Of a stretch of DNA of 64,000 bases, positions 7,840 through 16,194 are shown one piece after another. A program made the translations under genes and the position numbers. Position 1 is the first letter of the stretch, and every line of letters starts with the position of its first letter. The stretch is from Gammaproteobacteria bacterium LSUCC0057 (GTDB lineage: Bacteria > Pseudomonadota > Gammaproteobacteria > Pseudomonadales > Porticoccaceae), in NCBI GenBank assembly GCA_004535795.1, contig SPIA01000002.1:117802-181801 (forward strand), given 5' to 3'. A model generated the notes under the pieces. The model had not been told where the DNA came from. It saw only the letters and a list, made by a program, of their open reading frames with translations, and made no database searches.

Positions 7840-9201
7840 TTAAGCAAATTTTTCTAAGCGAATGTGTGCGGCGGACCGACCAATGGAGGTGGCACCGTAA
7901 GCGGCCACTTGGCGGTCTATCTGCCGAGCGAAGAGCTCTAACAGGGCGGCGTTATTGTCGTCGTCGGCCCGCTCTACAAACTGCTCCAACTTTTCATTCA
8001 TCTCGTTGATATCGGTCGTAGCACCGATCAGGGCAGCTGCCTCCGCCATACTCAAGCGGTCGATCTGAGCGCCGACACGCGCCACTTGGTGGGCGTATTC
8101 AACCAGACGCTGACTGGACTGCAGCGCCGCCTGAGCCAGCCCATCCACGGCCTCAATTTGCGTCATTTGATCGGCGATCATCTCCAGCAACGGCGCGCGC
8201 ACCGCTGACTGTTTGGGCAGTGGCGGCGTTGTCGGCAGCGTTATTTGCATACAGTCTGCCAGCGCATTGATTAATGTCTTGCGCAGCGCCAATGACCACT
8301 CCAGATAGACGTCGTGCGGATCCCCCGGCGTCGGATTGGCAACGGTGCCAATAAACTGCATGCAGGCAACGGTTGAAAACAGGGCGTGATGGAAGCGAAC
8401 TACCTGGGGGTCGACCGGTTGGCCGCTGAGCTCTGCGTAATAGCGACAGAGCACCTCTATGTCATCACCCGTTGGCTCGTGCGAATGGCGCATCGCCATA
8501 GTGGCCAAGTCGGTCATGGGGTCGCCAATCATGGCAAACTCAAAATCGTAGAGGCAGGTCAGCTCGCCGTCAGCAAACATGAATTGGCCGGCGTCAAAGG
8601 CGATAAAGCTAGCCGTGTCACGCTGCCTAGGGTAGTGGTTGCGCAACCAGCGGATAGCGAACTCGACCAGCGGATCAGGGCCGACTTTATGTTTTTCATA
8701 GAGATGCCAATAGGCATCTAAACCGGCCAGTGCGATCGCCTTGGCGCCCTTGGGGCGATGAATTCCCACCGCTTCAAAGGGTTCCAGCGGCAGTTGATGC
8801 AGCTTCACTAGCGCTTCAATGTATTGGCGGGCGACATGTTTGCGCTGCGCATCGTCAGCTGCGCAAGCGACATCGCGGGTGCCGGCGCAGCACTGCATGA
8901 TGATCGCCGCTGGCGATTCGCACATGCCATAGATGTGCGGTGCCGGGATACCGTGCTCAGCCATAATCTGCAAGATGTCGGCCTCGCGCTTCAAGTCAGG
9001 GAACGGCACCACATCGCTGTGGCGGTCGCCGCGCACATAGAGCTTGATCAGCTCGCCGTCTTTTTCAACATCGACAAACCAAGATGGGCGCCAGCGTATT
9101 TGCCGAGTCATGGCGACCACTCGACCGCCGACGAGCGCCTCTATCGCAGCGACCAGATTTGACTCATCGCGCTCTGTTATTTTTTTAGCAGCCACACCCA
9201 T
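7840..9201 (-). CDS. APH-family phosphotransferase with altered catalytic loop and C-terminal extension
   Basis: A 453-aa protein whose first 300 residues follow the APH/choline-kinase fold: K-R-E-A-D-I-L in the N-lobe, H-Q-L-P-L before the catalytic loop, and the metal-binding Y-D-F-E-F-A-M-I-G-D-P. The catalytic loop reads F-D-A-G-Q-F-M-F where kinases have H-G-D-x4-N. The His is missing and the Asn region is shortened by about two residues, while the Asp remains. The last 130 residues form a mostly helical extension. It is the first gene of the long minus-strand operon. The start ATG has a poor spacer, and a GTG two codons later (9195) is better spaced from the AGGGG. Either a diverged kinase or a non-catalytic relative is possible. 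Confidence 0.65.
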   Translation of the reverse strand: MGVAAKKITERDESNLVAAIEALVGGRVVAMTRQIRWRPSWFVDVEKDGELIKLYVRGDRHSDVVPFPDLKREADILQIMAEHGIPAPHIYGMCESPAAIIMQCCAGTRDVACAADDAQRKHVARQYIEALVKLHQLPLEPFEAVGIHRPKGAKAIALAGLDAYWHLYEKHKVGPDPLVEFAIRWLRNHYPRQRDTASFIAFDAGQFMFADGELTCLYDFEFAMIGDPMTDLATMAMRHSHEPTGDDIEVLCRYYAELSGQPVDPQVVRFHHALFSTVACMQFIGTVANPTPGDPHDVYLEWSLALRKTLINALADCMQITLPTTPPLPKQSAVRAPLLEMIADQMTQIEAVDGLAQAALQSSQRLVEYAHQVARVGAQIDRLSMAEAAALIGATTDINEMNEKLEQFVERADDDNNAALLELFARQIDRQVAAYGATSIGRSAAHIRLEKFA

Positions 9202-9301
9202 CCCCTACTTTTTTTATTCGACGCCAGCAATCGCTAGAGACGGCTTTTATCATCGATCAACCAGTGGTAAATTAAACACAAAATTAATAAGTGTGCAAAT
9301 A
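9202..9301. promoter_or_regulatory. Divergent promoter region between operon 9201-1 and MFS gene 9302
   Basis: This 100-bp AT-rich gap separates two divergent genes and must hold the promoters of both the ten-gene minus-strand operon and the MFS gene. I see an imperfect dyad ACAC-N11-GTGT in the right-hand third (near 9277-9295). I see no clear -35/-10 pair, and the TTTGAC-N5-GTCAAA operator found elsewhere is absent. Confidence 0.4.
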
Positions 9302-10648
9302 ATGATGAAAAAAGCGTCGTTGCAATCATCCGATTCTTATCCATCGGAGCGTTATGGCTGGTATGTGATCTTGGTGTTGTTTTTAGTCACGGTGCTGTCG
9401 CAGATGGATCGACAGCTCCCCACGCTGCTGGTGGGGCCGATAAAAGCCCAGTTCGCGATCAGCGATACCGCCTTCAGTATTCTGCAGGGGTACGCTTTCG
9501 CCATCGTCTATACACTGGCGGGAATCCCGCTAGGTAGGCTGGTTGACCGCGGCCATCGGCGCAATTTAATTCTGGCAGGACTACTGTTTTGGAGCCTGAT
9601 GACGATGCTCTCTGGCTTTGCCACAAATTATTGGCAGCTGTTCGTCGGCCGCATGGGTGTTGGCGTAGGCGAAGCTGTGCTGGCACCCGCCGCCTACTCA
9701 ATGATTGCTGACACCATCCGGCCCGAACGGCGCGGCCGGGCTCTGGCCATCTACTACATGTCGATCGGTATAGGTTCTGGGGCCTCGTTGTTACTTGGGG
9801 GGTTGATTCTGCAGGGGCTGCCCGCGGACGGTGTCGAGCTGCCTGGCCTAGGTCGACTCGACACCTGGCGCTGGATGTTTTTGCTGGCGGGGGCACCCGG
9901 CATCCTCGTCGCCGGTCTGCTGCTGACCGTCGGCGAACCTCGCCGCCAAGACCACGGTCGCGGCAACACGAGCGCGCCATCGATTCGCGATGTTGGCCAT
10001 TTTTTATATCGACAGCGGGCAACTTTCTCACGGGTGCTGGTGTATCCCGCCATCTTGGCCGTCATCGGCTACGGCAGTTTGGCGTGGGCACCCACCATGC
10101 TGCAACGGCGGTTCGACATTCCCAGCGCCGAGTCGGGGGTCACCATCGGGCTACTGATCGCGATATGTGGCACGCTGGGCACCTTAATCAGCGGTTGGTT
10201 AAGTGACTACTGGCATGCAAAAAACCATACCAGTGCGCGCTTTAAAGTCACCCTGGTCGGCCAGTGTTTGCTGCTGCCGACCGTCTCGGTCTGGTCGCTG
10301 ATGCCGGATCCATTTTGGTGCTGCACCTTGCTCGGCCTCAGCCTTGTAGGGCTGGCCATCGCCCAGACTGCAGCGCCGGTCGCTATCCAGGAGATTACCC
10401 CCAACCGCATGCGCGGCCAGCTGATCGCTATCTACCTGCTGCTCGGCGGCCTGCTCGGCATCGGCCTAGGGCCGACGCTAGTCGCACTCATTACCGATCA
10501 ACTGTTCAACGACAACGCCATGCTGCATTGGTCTATTGCACTGAGCGCAGCGCCTCTCTCAGCGGTCGGCTTGTGGCTGTGCTGGAGTGGACAGAAACCC
10601 TACGCGCAGACAATGCTCAGTCTGAGCCGTGAGGCGAGCGGAGATTAG
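9302..10648 (+). CDS. MFS transporter, spinster-like
   Basis: A 448-aa inner-membrane carrier with about 12 hydrophobic segments. It shows the helix 1 signature S-Q-M-D-R-Q, the loop 2-3 motif G-R-L-V-D-R-G-H-R-R and a helix 4 region G-R-M-G-V-G-V-G-E-A, all typical of the spinster/ACS-like MFS branch common in aromatic and steroid catabolic clusters. The start is the first of two adjacent ATGs (9302, 9305), giving an M-M-K-K N-terminus. Upstream in-frame codons run into the divergent gene and lack hydrophobic character. It converges with the MDR gene, and the two stop codons overlap (TTAG). Substrate unknown; uptake of the pathway's substrate is the natural guess. Confidence 0.85.
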   Translation: MMKKASLQSSDSYPSERYGWYVILVLFLVTVLSQMDRQLPTLLVGPIKAQFAISDTAFSILQGYAFAIVYTLAGIPLGRLVDRGHRRNLILAGLLFWSLMTMLSGFATNYWQLFVGRMGVGVGEAVLAPAAYSMIADTIRPERRGRALAIYYMSIGIGSGASLLLGGLILQGLPADGVELPGLGRLDTWRWMFLLAGAPGILVAGLLLTVGEPRRQDHGRGNTSAPSIRDVGHFLYRQRATFSRVLVYPAILAVIGYGSLAWAPTMLQRRFDIPSAESGVTIGLLIAICGTLGTLISGWLSDYWHAKNHTSARFKVTLVGQCLLLPTVSVWSLMPDPFWCCTLLGLSLVGLAIAQTAAPVAIQEITPNRMRGQLIAIYLLLGGLLGIGLGPTLVALITDQLFNDNAMLHWSIALSAAPLSAVGLWLCWSGQKPYAQTMLSLSREASGD

Positions 10649-11568
10649 CGCAGAGTCGCCACGATCTTTTTGTTGACTCCGTCGCACTGCGCTTGCCAGG
10701 CCGCCGCCGCGTCAGCAAAATCAAACTGGCTGTACTCCAATTCTATGGATATATCGCGCGATATTTGCAACAGCCGCAACCAGTCCTGATGCCGCGTTGC
10801 CGCTGGGCGCTGACCGGTGCCCACAGTCGACAGTGACTTAAATAGCAAATGCGCCATATCCAAATGAATTTGTCGCCCAGCACTGGTGCCGATGGTCAGG
10901 ATTCTCGACCCAGCGCGGGCCGCCGGCAGACTGTCTAATAGCGGCTGCCCACAGACACCATCCAAAATGACATCGTAGCCCTCACCGGCTACCGCTTTGT
11001 GGGCGGCGGTGTCGTCCGCGCCGCCCAACACCACGATCTCATCGGCCATGCCGCGACGCTTTAATCTCTCCAGAGTCTCGCGATTGCGACCCGCTGCGAC
11101 TACCTTGGCGGCGCCGAGGTAACGAGCAAACTGCAGTGCCAACTGCCCCAGAGTACCGGTCGCACCCAAGATCAGCACCGTTTCATGAGGCTGGATGTTA
11201 GCCCCCTCCAGCGGAATGAGCGCCCCAGTGCCGGCTATCCCCATTGCGATCGCGGTGTTGTCATCTATGTCGTCGGGAACCTCCCACACCTCTGCCTCTG
11301 GCACAATGGTCTGCTCCGCCCAAGAGCCGTATGGCGCCACTGAGCGCTCACCAAAATAGACACGCCGACCATCGGCCAAAAAACCTACCCCCTCTCCGCG
11401 GATGACACAGGGAAACTGCACGCCTAAGCGGTATGCGCCGAGCACATCCCAACCGCCTAAACCGGTCGTGCGCACGTCGATAAGTTGTGCCCCAGGCACC
11501 GCTTGAGGCGACGGAAATTCCATCACCACCGGCGTCACCCCGGGTTCAGTAATAATCGCTGCTCGCAT
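10645..11568 (-). CDS. MDR-family zinc-independent oxidoreductase (quinone oxidoreductase-like)
   Basis: A 307-aa medium-chain dehydrogenase/reductase. The N-terminal GroES-like domain has G-E-G-V-G and G-S-W-A-E-Q, and the Rossmann domain has L-G-A-T-G-T-L-G-Q-L-A. The cysteine/histidine ligands of zinc alcohol dehydrogenases are absent, so it belongs with the NADPH:quinone reductase/enoyl reductase branch. The ATG at 11568 is chosen over one at 11592 because a GAGGGG lies 6 nt upstream. It sits 49 nt downstream of the large indolepyruvate-oxidoreductase-type gene and is probably co-transcribed with it. It may reduce an enone/enoyl intermediate or a quinone. Confidence 0.8.
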   Translation of the reverse strand: MRAAIITEPGVTPVVMEFPSPQAVPGAQLIDVRTTGLGGWDVLGAYRLGVQFPCVIRGEGVGFLADGRRVYFGERSVAPYGSWAEQTIVPEAEVWEVPDDIDDNTAIAMGIAGTGALIPLEGANIQPHETVLILGATGTLGQLALQFARYLGAAKVVAAGRNRETLERLKRRGMADEIVVLGGADDTAAHKAVAGEGYDVILDGVCGQPLLDSLPAARAGSRILTIGTSAGRQIHLDMAHLLFKSLSTVGTGQRPAATRHQDWLRLLQISRDISIELEYSQFDFADAAAAWQAQCDGVNKKIVATLR

Positions 11569-11617
11569 AAATTTGCCCCTCTGGTTAGTCATGGTTCACT
11601 AGTTGCGTTCACTCAAT

Positions 11618-14600
11618 TCAACTGTTGGTCTGCTCGCGCCACTGCTGCAGTAAAGTCTTGCGCTCTGCTGCCGCTGCCAGCATGGACCGCTGCTTGACAT
11701 GGCCGTAGCCACGGATCTGATCGGGCAGGTTGAGAAGCGCCAGTGCAGTGTGACAATTGCCGCTGTGAAGTCCACCGCCGAGCTCGTCCAGCAGCTCAAT
11801 ATATTCGGCGATAAGCGCTCGCTCCTGGCGACGCTCTCCACTGTAGCCAAAAATATCTAGTCCGCGTCCACGCAACCCTTTCAATTTAGCCAACTGTCGA
11901 AAAGCGGTGAGCATCCATTGGCCATAGCGGCTCTTGGTAAGATGGCCAGCGGCATCTTTTTTCGCCACCAGTGGTGGCGCCAGATGGTAGTTCAGTTGGT
12001 AGTCCACGCCGGGCTCACCCTCAAACTGTTGACGCAGCTGCTGGAAAAAATCGGCATCAGTGTGCAGCCTAGCCACTTCATACTCATCTTTATAGGCCAT
12101 CAACTTAGCCAGGTTTTTAGCCGCCGCGAGCGCCAGCGCATCGGCACCGGGAACCGCCTCAATGGCTCGGGCAAAATCGCCAATGAGCCGCTCATAGCGG
12201 GCAGCATAGCGGCTGTCCTGATACTCTCTGAGAGCAGCAGAGCGCAACTCGACAACCTCCGAGAGCGTCTCGGGAATCATTAACTTAACCGGTTGCGGTT
12301 GCTGATCCTGTTGTAGCAAGCTGAGGTCGTGAGCCGCTACTCGCCCCCAAGCGAAAGCGCGTTGATTTTTTTCAACCGCGACCGCATTCAACTCCATGGC
12401 GCGCAACAACGCCTGCTCGCTCAACGGCAACCACCCTTTCTGCCAGGCATAGCCAAGCAGCAGTGGATTGGTGAAGATGGTGTCGCCCAGCAGTTGCTGT
12501 GATAACTGATTAGCATCGATGAGCTGATAGCCTTGCGCTAACGCTCTGTTGAGATCTTGCTCTACCGCCTGACGCGGATACTGCCAATCGCGATTAGTAA
12601 CAAACTCCGCTGTCGGTATCGATGCGCTGTTGACTACTGCGACGGTGTGGCCGAGGCGCACTCGCGAGAGCGCGTCGGCCGAAGCGGATACAATTTCGTC
12701 GCAACCGATCAACACCTTCGCCTCACCGGTAGCAATACGCGTCGCATGGATCTGCTCAGGCGTTGCGGCAATCTGTACATGGCTCATGACCGCGCCACCC
12801 TTCTGCGCCAAGCCTGTCTGGTCGAGCACTGTGACGGCTTTGCCTTCAAGATGGGCGGCCATGCCCAGCAGCGCGCCAATGGTGACGACGCCTGTTCCGC
12901 CCACACCGGTAACGAGCACACCCACCGGCCGCTCTAACGAGGGCAGAGTGGGCGCCGGTATCGGCGGCAATAGCCGCTCGCTGGAGGCCGCTTGGGGCTT
13001 GCGAAGTTGCGCCCCTTCGAGGGTTACGAAGCTTGGACAGAACCCTTTGAGGCAGGAAAAATCCTTGTTGCAGCTATTTTGATTGATTGTTCGCTTGGTC
13101 CCCAAAGGGGTTGCCAGCGGCTCAACCGAGAGGCAGTTTGATTGTACTGAACAGTCGCCACAACCCTCACAGACGGCTGGATTAATCACCACTCGACGCG
13201 ACGGATCCTCTTCGAGCCCACGTTTGCGGCGCCGGCGACGCTCGGTCGCGCAGGTTTGGTCATAAATAATCACGGTGGTTCCGGGCGTATCGCGCAATTG
13301 ACGCTGAACCTGATCGAACTGATCGCGGTGCAACACCTCCACCGTGGCGGGAATAGTTTTATCGCCGGCATGGCGCTGCGGATCATCGGCGACGATAACC
13401 ACCTTTTGCGCGGCTTCAGCCACTAACTGCTGAGCGATCATCGCTACGGTCAGCTGTCCATCAACGGCTTGCCCACCGGTCATCGCCACCGCGTCGTTGT
13501 AGAGCACTTTGTAGGTAATATTCGCACCCGCGGCGATCGCGGCACGAATCGCCAGCAGGCCCGAATGAAAATAGGTGCCATCACCCAAGTTGGCAAAGAC
13601 ATGTTTGTCCTTGGAGAAGTGCATCTGTCCGATCCAACTGACACCCTCGCCACCCATTTGAGAAAATGTCTCAGTATCACGATCCATCCACATGGACATA
13701 TAGTGACAACCAATGCCGGCCAGAGCGCGCGAGCCCTCAGGCACTTTTGTCGAGGTGTTATGAGGACAGCCGGAACAGAACCAAGGCTTGCGCTCGTTGG
13801 TAATCCGCGGCAGGGATGCCTCTCGCGCTTTGGCCTCGATAACCGCCAGTCGCTTAGTGATACCCGCGGCGACGTGTGCCGGCAGGCCCACACTCTCTAG
13901 CCGAGTCGCTATCGCCTTGGCGATGACCGCCGGGGATAGCTCATAACATGCCGGTAACAGCCACTCACCGCGCGGCACCGACCATTCTCCCCCGGCGTTG
14001 TCGCGCTCATCAAATTTGCCAAATACGCGTGGCCGCACATCATCTCGCCAGTTGTAGAGCTCTTCTTTAAGCGAGTACTCGAGAATTTGGCGCTTCTCCT
14101 CGACAACCAAAATCTCTTCTAGGCCGGTGGCAAAATTTCTTGCATCCTGTGCATCTAAGGGCCAAACACAGCCCACTTTCATGATGCGCAGACCTATCTG
14201 TGCGCAGACCTCTTCATCCAAGCCCAGATCGACTAAGGCCTGACGGACGTCCAAATAAGCTTTGCCGGCCGCCATGATGCCAAAGCGCGCGTTGGGCGAG
14301 TCGATGACAATGCGATTGAGTTTATTGGCGCGAATGTAGGCTAACGCTGCGTACCACTTGTGGTTGTGCATACGCGATTCTTGATCGAGCGGTGTATCTG
14401 GCCAACGTATATTGAGACCACCCTCAGGTAGGTCATCAAGCGCTGGGGTAATAATCTGCATAGCGTCGGCATCGACCGAGACCGACGCCGACGACTCAAC
14501 CACATCGGTCACGCATTTCATGGCAACCCACAGCCCCGAGAATCGGCTCATCGCCCACCCGTGCAGGCCAAACTCCAAATACTCTTGCACGTTGCTGGGG

Positions 14601-15148
14601 TAGAGCACCGGAATACCGCAGGCAATTAACAGATGTTCCGATTGGTGGGCGATTGAGGAGGATTTTGCCGCGTGATCATCGCCCACCAGCATCAACACGC
14701 CACCGTGGGGCGACGTCCCCGCCGAGTTGGCGTGCTTAAGCACATCCCCAGAGCGGTCGACACCGGGACCCTTGCCGTACCAGAGGCCAAAAACACCATC
14801 AACCGTGGCTCCCTTGGCGCTTAAATGAACCTGCTGGCTCCCCCACACGGCGGTCGCAGCCAAATCCTCGTTAACTCCGGGCTGAAAGACGATATTGTGC
14901 TCTGCTAGGTAATCTTTGGCCTGCCATAAAGCCATATCCACTGCGCCCAGTGGTGAGCCGCGATAACCAGAAATAAAACCGCCAGTACGCAAACCTGCCC
15001 GTTCATCTCGCTCTTTTTGCAGCATCGGCAAGCGCGCCAACGCCTGTGTGCCGGTCAGATAAACTCTACCGCTGCGCTTGGTGTATTTGTCGGTCAGTGT
15101 GACCGACTGCAGAGTAGCAGCAACGCTGGGATCGACTGAATCGTTCAT
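11618..15148 (-). CDS. Indolepyruvate ferredoxin oxidoreductase family protein (fused alpha-beta-gamma, 1176 aa)
   Basis: A very large 2-oxoacid:acceptor oxidoreductase. Residues 1-400 form the N-terminal pyrimidine/domain II region. A C-x-x-C pair sits at 458/461. The thiamine-diphosphate motif runs from G-D-G (522-524) to N-D (551-552). The iron-sulfur motif C660-x2-C663-x2-C666-x5-C672 comes with further Cys near 693-704. A gamma-type domain starts at G-V-G-G-T-G (about 748), followed by an alpha-helical C-terminal extension of some 230 residues. The enzyme class oxidatively decarboxylates 2-oxoacids to acyl-CoA and passes electrons to ferredoxin or a flavoprotein. It is transcribed divergently from the LysR gene at 15292, its likely regulator. 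The start has an AGGTGA 6 nt upstream. The 2-oxoacid is unknown. Confidence 0.85.
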   Translation of the reverse strand: MNDSVDPSVAATLQSVTLTDKYTKRSGRVYLTGTQALARLPMLQKERDERAGLRTGGFISGYRGSPLGAVDMALWQAKDYLAEHNIVFQPGVNEDLAATAVWGSQQVHLSAKGATVDGVFGLWYGKGPGVDRSGDVLKHANSAGTSPHGGVLMLVGDDHAAKSSSIAHQSEHLLIACGIPVLYPSNVQEYLEFGLHGWAMSRFSGLWVAMKCVTDVVESSASVSVDADAMQIITPALDDLPEGGLNIRWPDTPLDQESRMHNHKWYAALAYIRANKLNRIVIDSPNARFGIMAAGKAYLDVRQALVDLGLDEEVCAQIGLRIMKVGCVWPLDAQDARNFATGLEEILVVEEKRQILEYSLKEELYNWRDDVRPRVFGKFDERDNAGGEWSVPRGEWLLPACYELSPAVIAKAIATRLESVGLPAHVAAGITKRLAVIEAKAREASLPRITNERKPWFCSGCPHNTSTKVPEGSRALAGIGCHYMSMWMDRDTETFSQMGGEGVSWIGQMHFSKDKHVFANLGDGTYFHSGLLAIRAAIAAGANITYKVLYNDAVAMTGGQAVDGQLTVAMIAQQLVAEAAQKVVIVADDPQRHAGDKTIPATVEVLHRDQFDQVQRQLRDTPGTTVIIYDQTCATERRRRRKRGLEEDPSRRVVINPAVCEGCGDCSVQSNCLSVEPLATPLGTKRTINQNSCNKDFSCLKGFCPSFVTLEGAQLRKPQAASSERLLPPIPAPTLPSLERPVGVLVTGVGGTGVVTIGALLGMAAHLEGKAVTVLDQTGLAQKGGAVMSHVQIAATPEQIHATRIATGEAKVLIGCDEIVSASADALSRVRLGHTVAVVNSASIPTAEFVTNRDWQYPRQAVEQDLNRALAQGYQLIDANQLSQQLLGDTIFTNPLLLGYAWQKGWLPLSEQALLRAMELNAVAVEKNQRAFAWGRVAAHDLSLLQQDQQPQPVKLMIPETLSEVVELRSAALREYQDSRYAARYERLIGDFARAIEAVPGADALALAAAKNLAKLMAYKDEYEVARLHTDADFFQQLRQQFEGEPGVDYQLNYHLAPPLVAKKDAAGHLTKSRYGQWMLTAFRQLAKLKGLRGRGLDIFGYSGERRQERALIAEYIELLDELGGGLHSGNCHTALALLNLPDQIRGYGHVKQRSMLAAAAERKTLLQQWREQTNS

Positions 15149-15199
15149 GACATCACCTGTGCAGGATTGGCTTTATATGAACGAATAATAGAAAAGTGT

Positions 15200-15222
15200 A
15201 TTATTATAGTAAAATCAATAAT
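15200..15222. promoter_or_regulatory. Putative LysR-type binding dyad ATTATT-N11-AATAAT
   Basis: A perfect 6-bp inverted repeat with an 11-bp spacer gives the T-N11-A layout of LysR-family boxes. It lies in the divergent region between the oxidoreductase gene (start 15148) and the lysR gene (start 15292), 52 bp and 70 bp from the two starts. This is the usual place for a LysR activation/autoregulation site. AT-richness makes chance matches possible. Confidence 0.55.
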
Positions 15223-15291
15223 ATTGCGATCTGATATCTGATTTACGAATACCTGGCGGCGGCTACTGCGCCGCCGGCGAAGAGGAGACCG

Positions 15292-16194
15292 ATGCACAAT
15301 ATCTCGCTGAAACAATTGCGCTATTTTCTCGCTGCGGCAGAAAATGGCCGTTTTTCGATGGCCGCTGCGGCGGTACATGTCTCCCAATCCGCTATCACCA
15401 ATGCGGTGCTAAATCTTGAGGGTGAGCTCAAGGTAAAGCTATTCGAGCGCCACCCCCACGGCGTCACGCTGACCGCTGATGGACACAGCTTCTACCAGCG
15501 CTGTCGCGACATTGTTGAGGCGCTAGACGACGCCGTGCGCGAGCCCTGCTTTCAGGTCCATCGCATGGAAGGCGAAATCCACATTGCGGCCAGTTACACC
15601 TTGCTGGGGTATTTCCTGCCGCAGCTGATGGCCCGTTTCCGCACTAACTACCCCGCCATTGCACTGGAATTACATGACCTTCAACGCGAGCAGATAGAGC
15701 AGGCGATCGACGATGAAACCGCCGAACTCGGGGTAATGATCCTCTCCAATGCACCCCGCGATCCGCGCTTTCACTACCATTCGCTACTGCAGTCGCGCCG
15801 GCGGTTGTGGAGCTCTTCAGATCATCCGTTGACACACGGTGCAACGCCAACGCTTGATGACATCAGCCGCTATCCCTACATTCAGATTACCGTTGATGAA
15901 GCGGAGCGCTCCACCAACCGCTATTTCGAAAAACATCACGTCACCCGTCAGATTGGCTTTCGGACCAGCTCTATGGAAGCACTGCGGGGGCTAATCGCTC
16001 ACGGCTTCGGCGTCACGATCCTCTCCGACTTGGTCTATCGGCAGTGGTCACTAGAGGGCAAAAAAATTGAAGCCAGGGCACTCGATGACGCCGTACCCAG
16101 CATGGAAGTGGGGCTGATTTACAAGCGCGGCAGAAAGCTCAGCGCTGGCGCACAGGCCTTCAAGGAATTTATCATCCACGCCAGCGGTAGCTAG
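15292..16194 (+). CDS. LysR family transcriptional regulator
   Basis: A 300-aa protein with an N-terminal winged helix-turn-helix (L-K-Q-L-R-Y-F-L-A-A-A-E-N-G then A-A-A-A-V-H-V-S-Q-S-A-I-T-N-A-V) and a periplasmic-binding-protein-like effector domain. A GAGGAG lies about 7 nt before the ATG. It is divergent from the indolepyruvate-oxidoreductase-type operon, with a T-N11-A dyad between them, so it most likely controls that operon and itself. The effector is probably the 2-oxoacid or a related acid, which is an inference. Its stop overlaps that of the convergent kinase gene at 16191 (CTAG). Confidence 0.9.
   Translation: MHNISLKQLRYFLAAAENGRFSMAAAAVHVSQSAITNAVLNLEGELKVKLFERHPHGVTLTADGHSFYQRCRDIVEALDDAVREPCFQVHRMEGEIHIAASYTLLGYFLPQLMARFRTNYPAIALELHDLQREQIEQAIDDETAELGVMILSNAPRDPRFHYHSLLQSRRRLWSSSDHPLTHGATPTLDDISRYPYIQITVDEAERSTNRYFEKHHVTRQIGFRTSSMEALRGLIAHGFGVTILSDLVYRQWSLEGKKIEARALDDAVPSMEVGLIYKRGRKLSAGAQAFKEFIIHASGS

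Noticed and set aside
9202-9301. A fifth TTTGAC-N5-GTCAAA operator at the promoter of the ten-gene operon
   Set aside because: Neither arm of the motif occurs in this gap; only an unrelated imperfect ACAC-N11-GTGT dyad is present.
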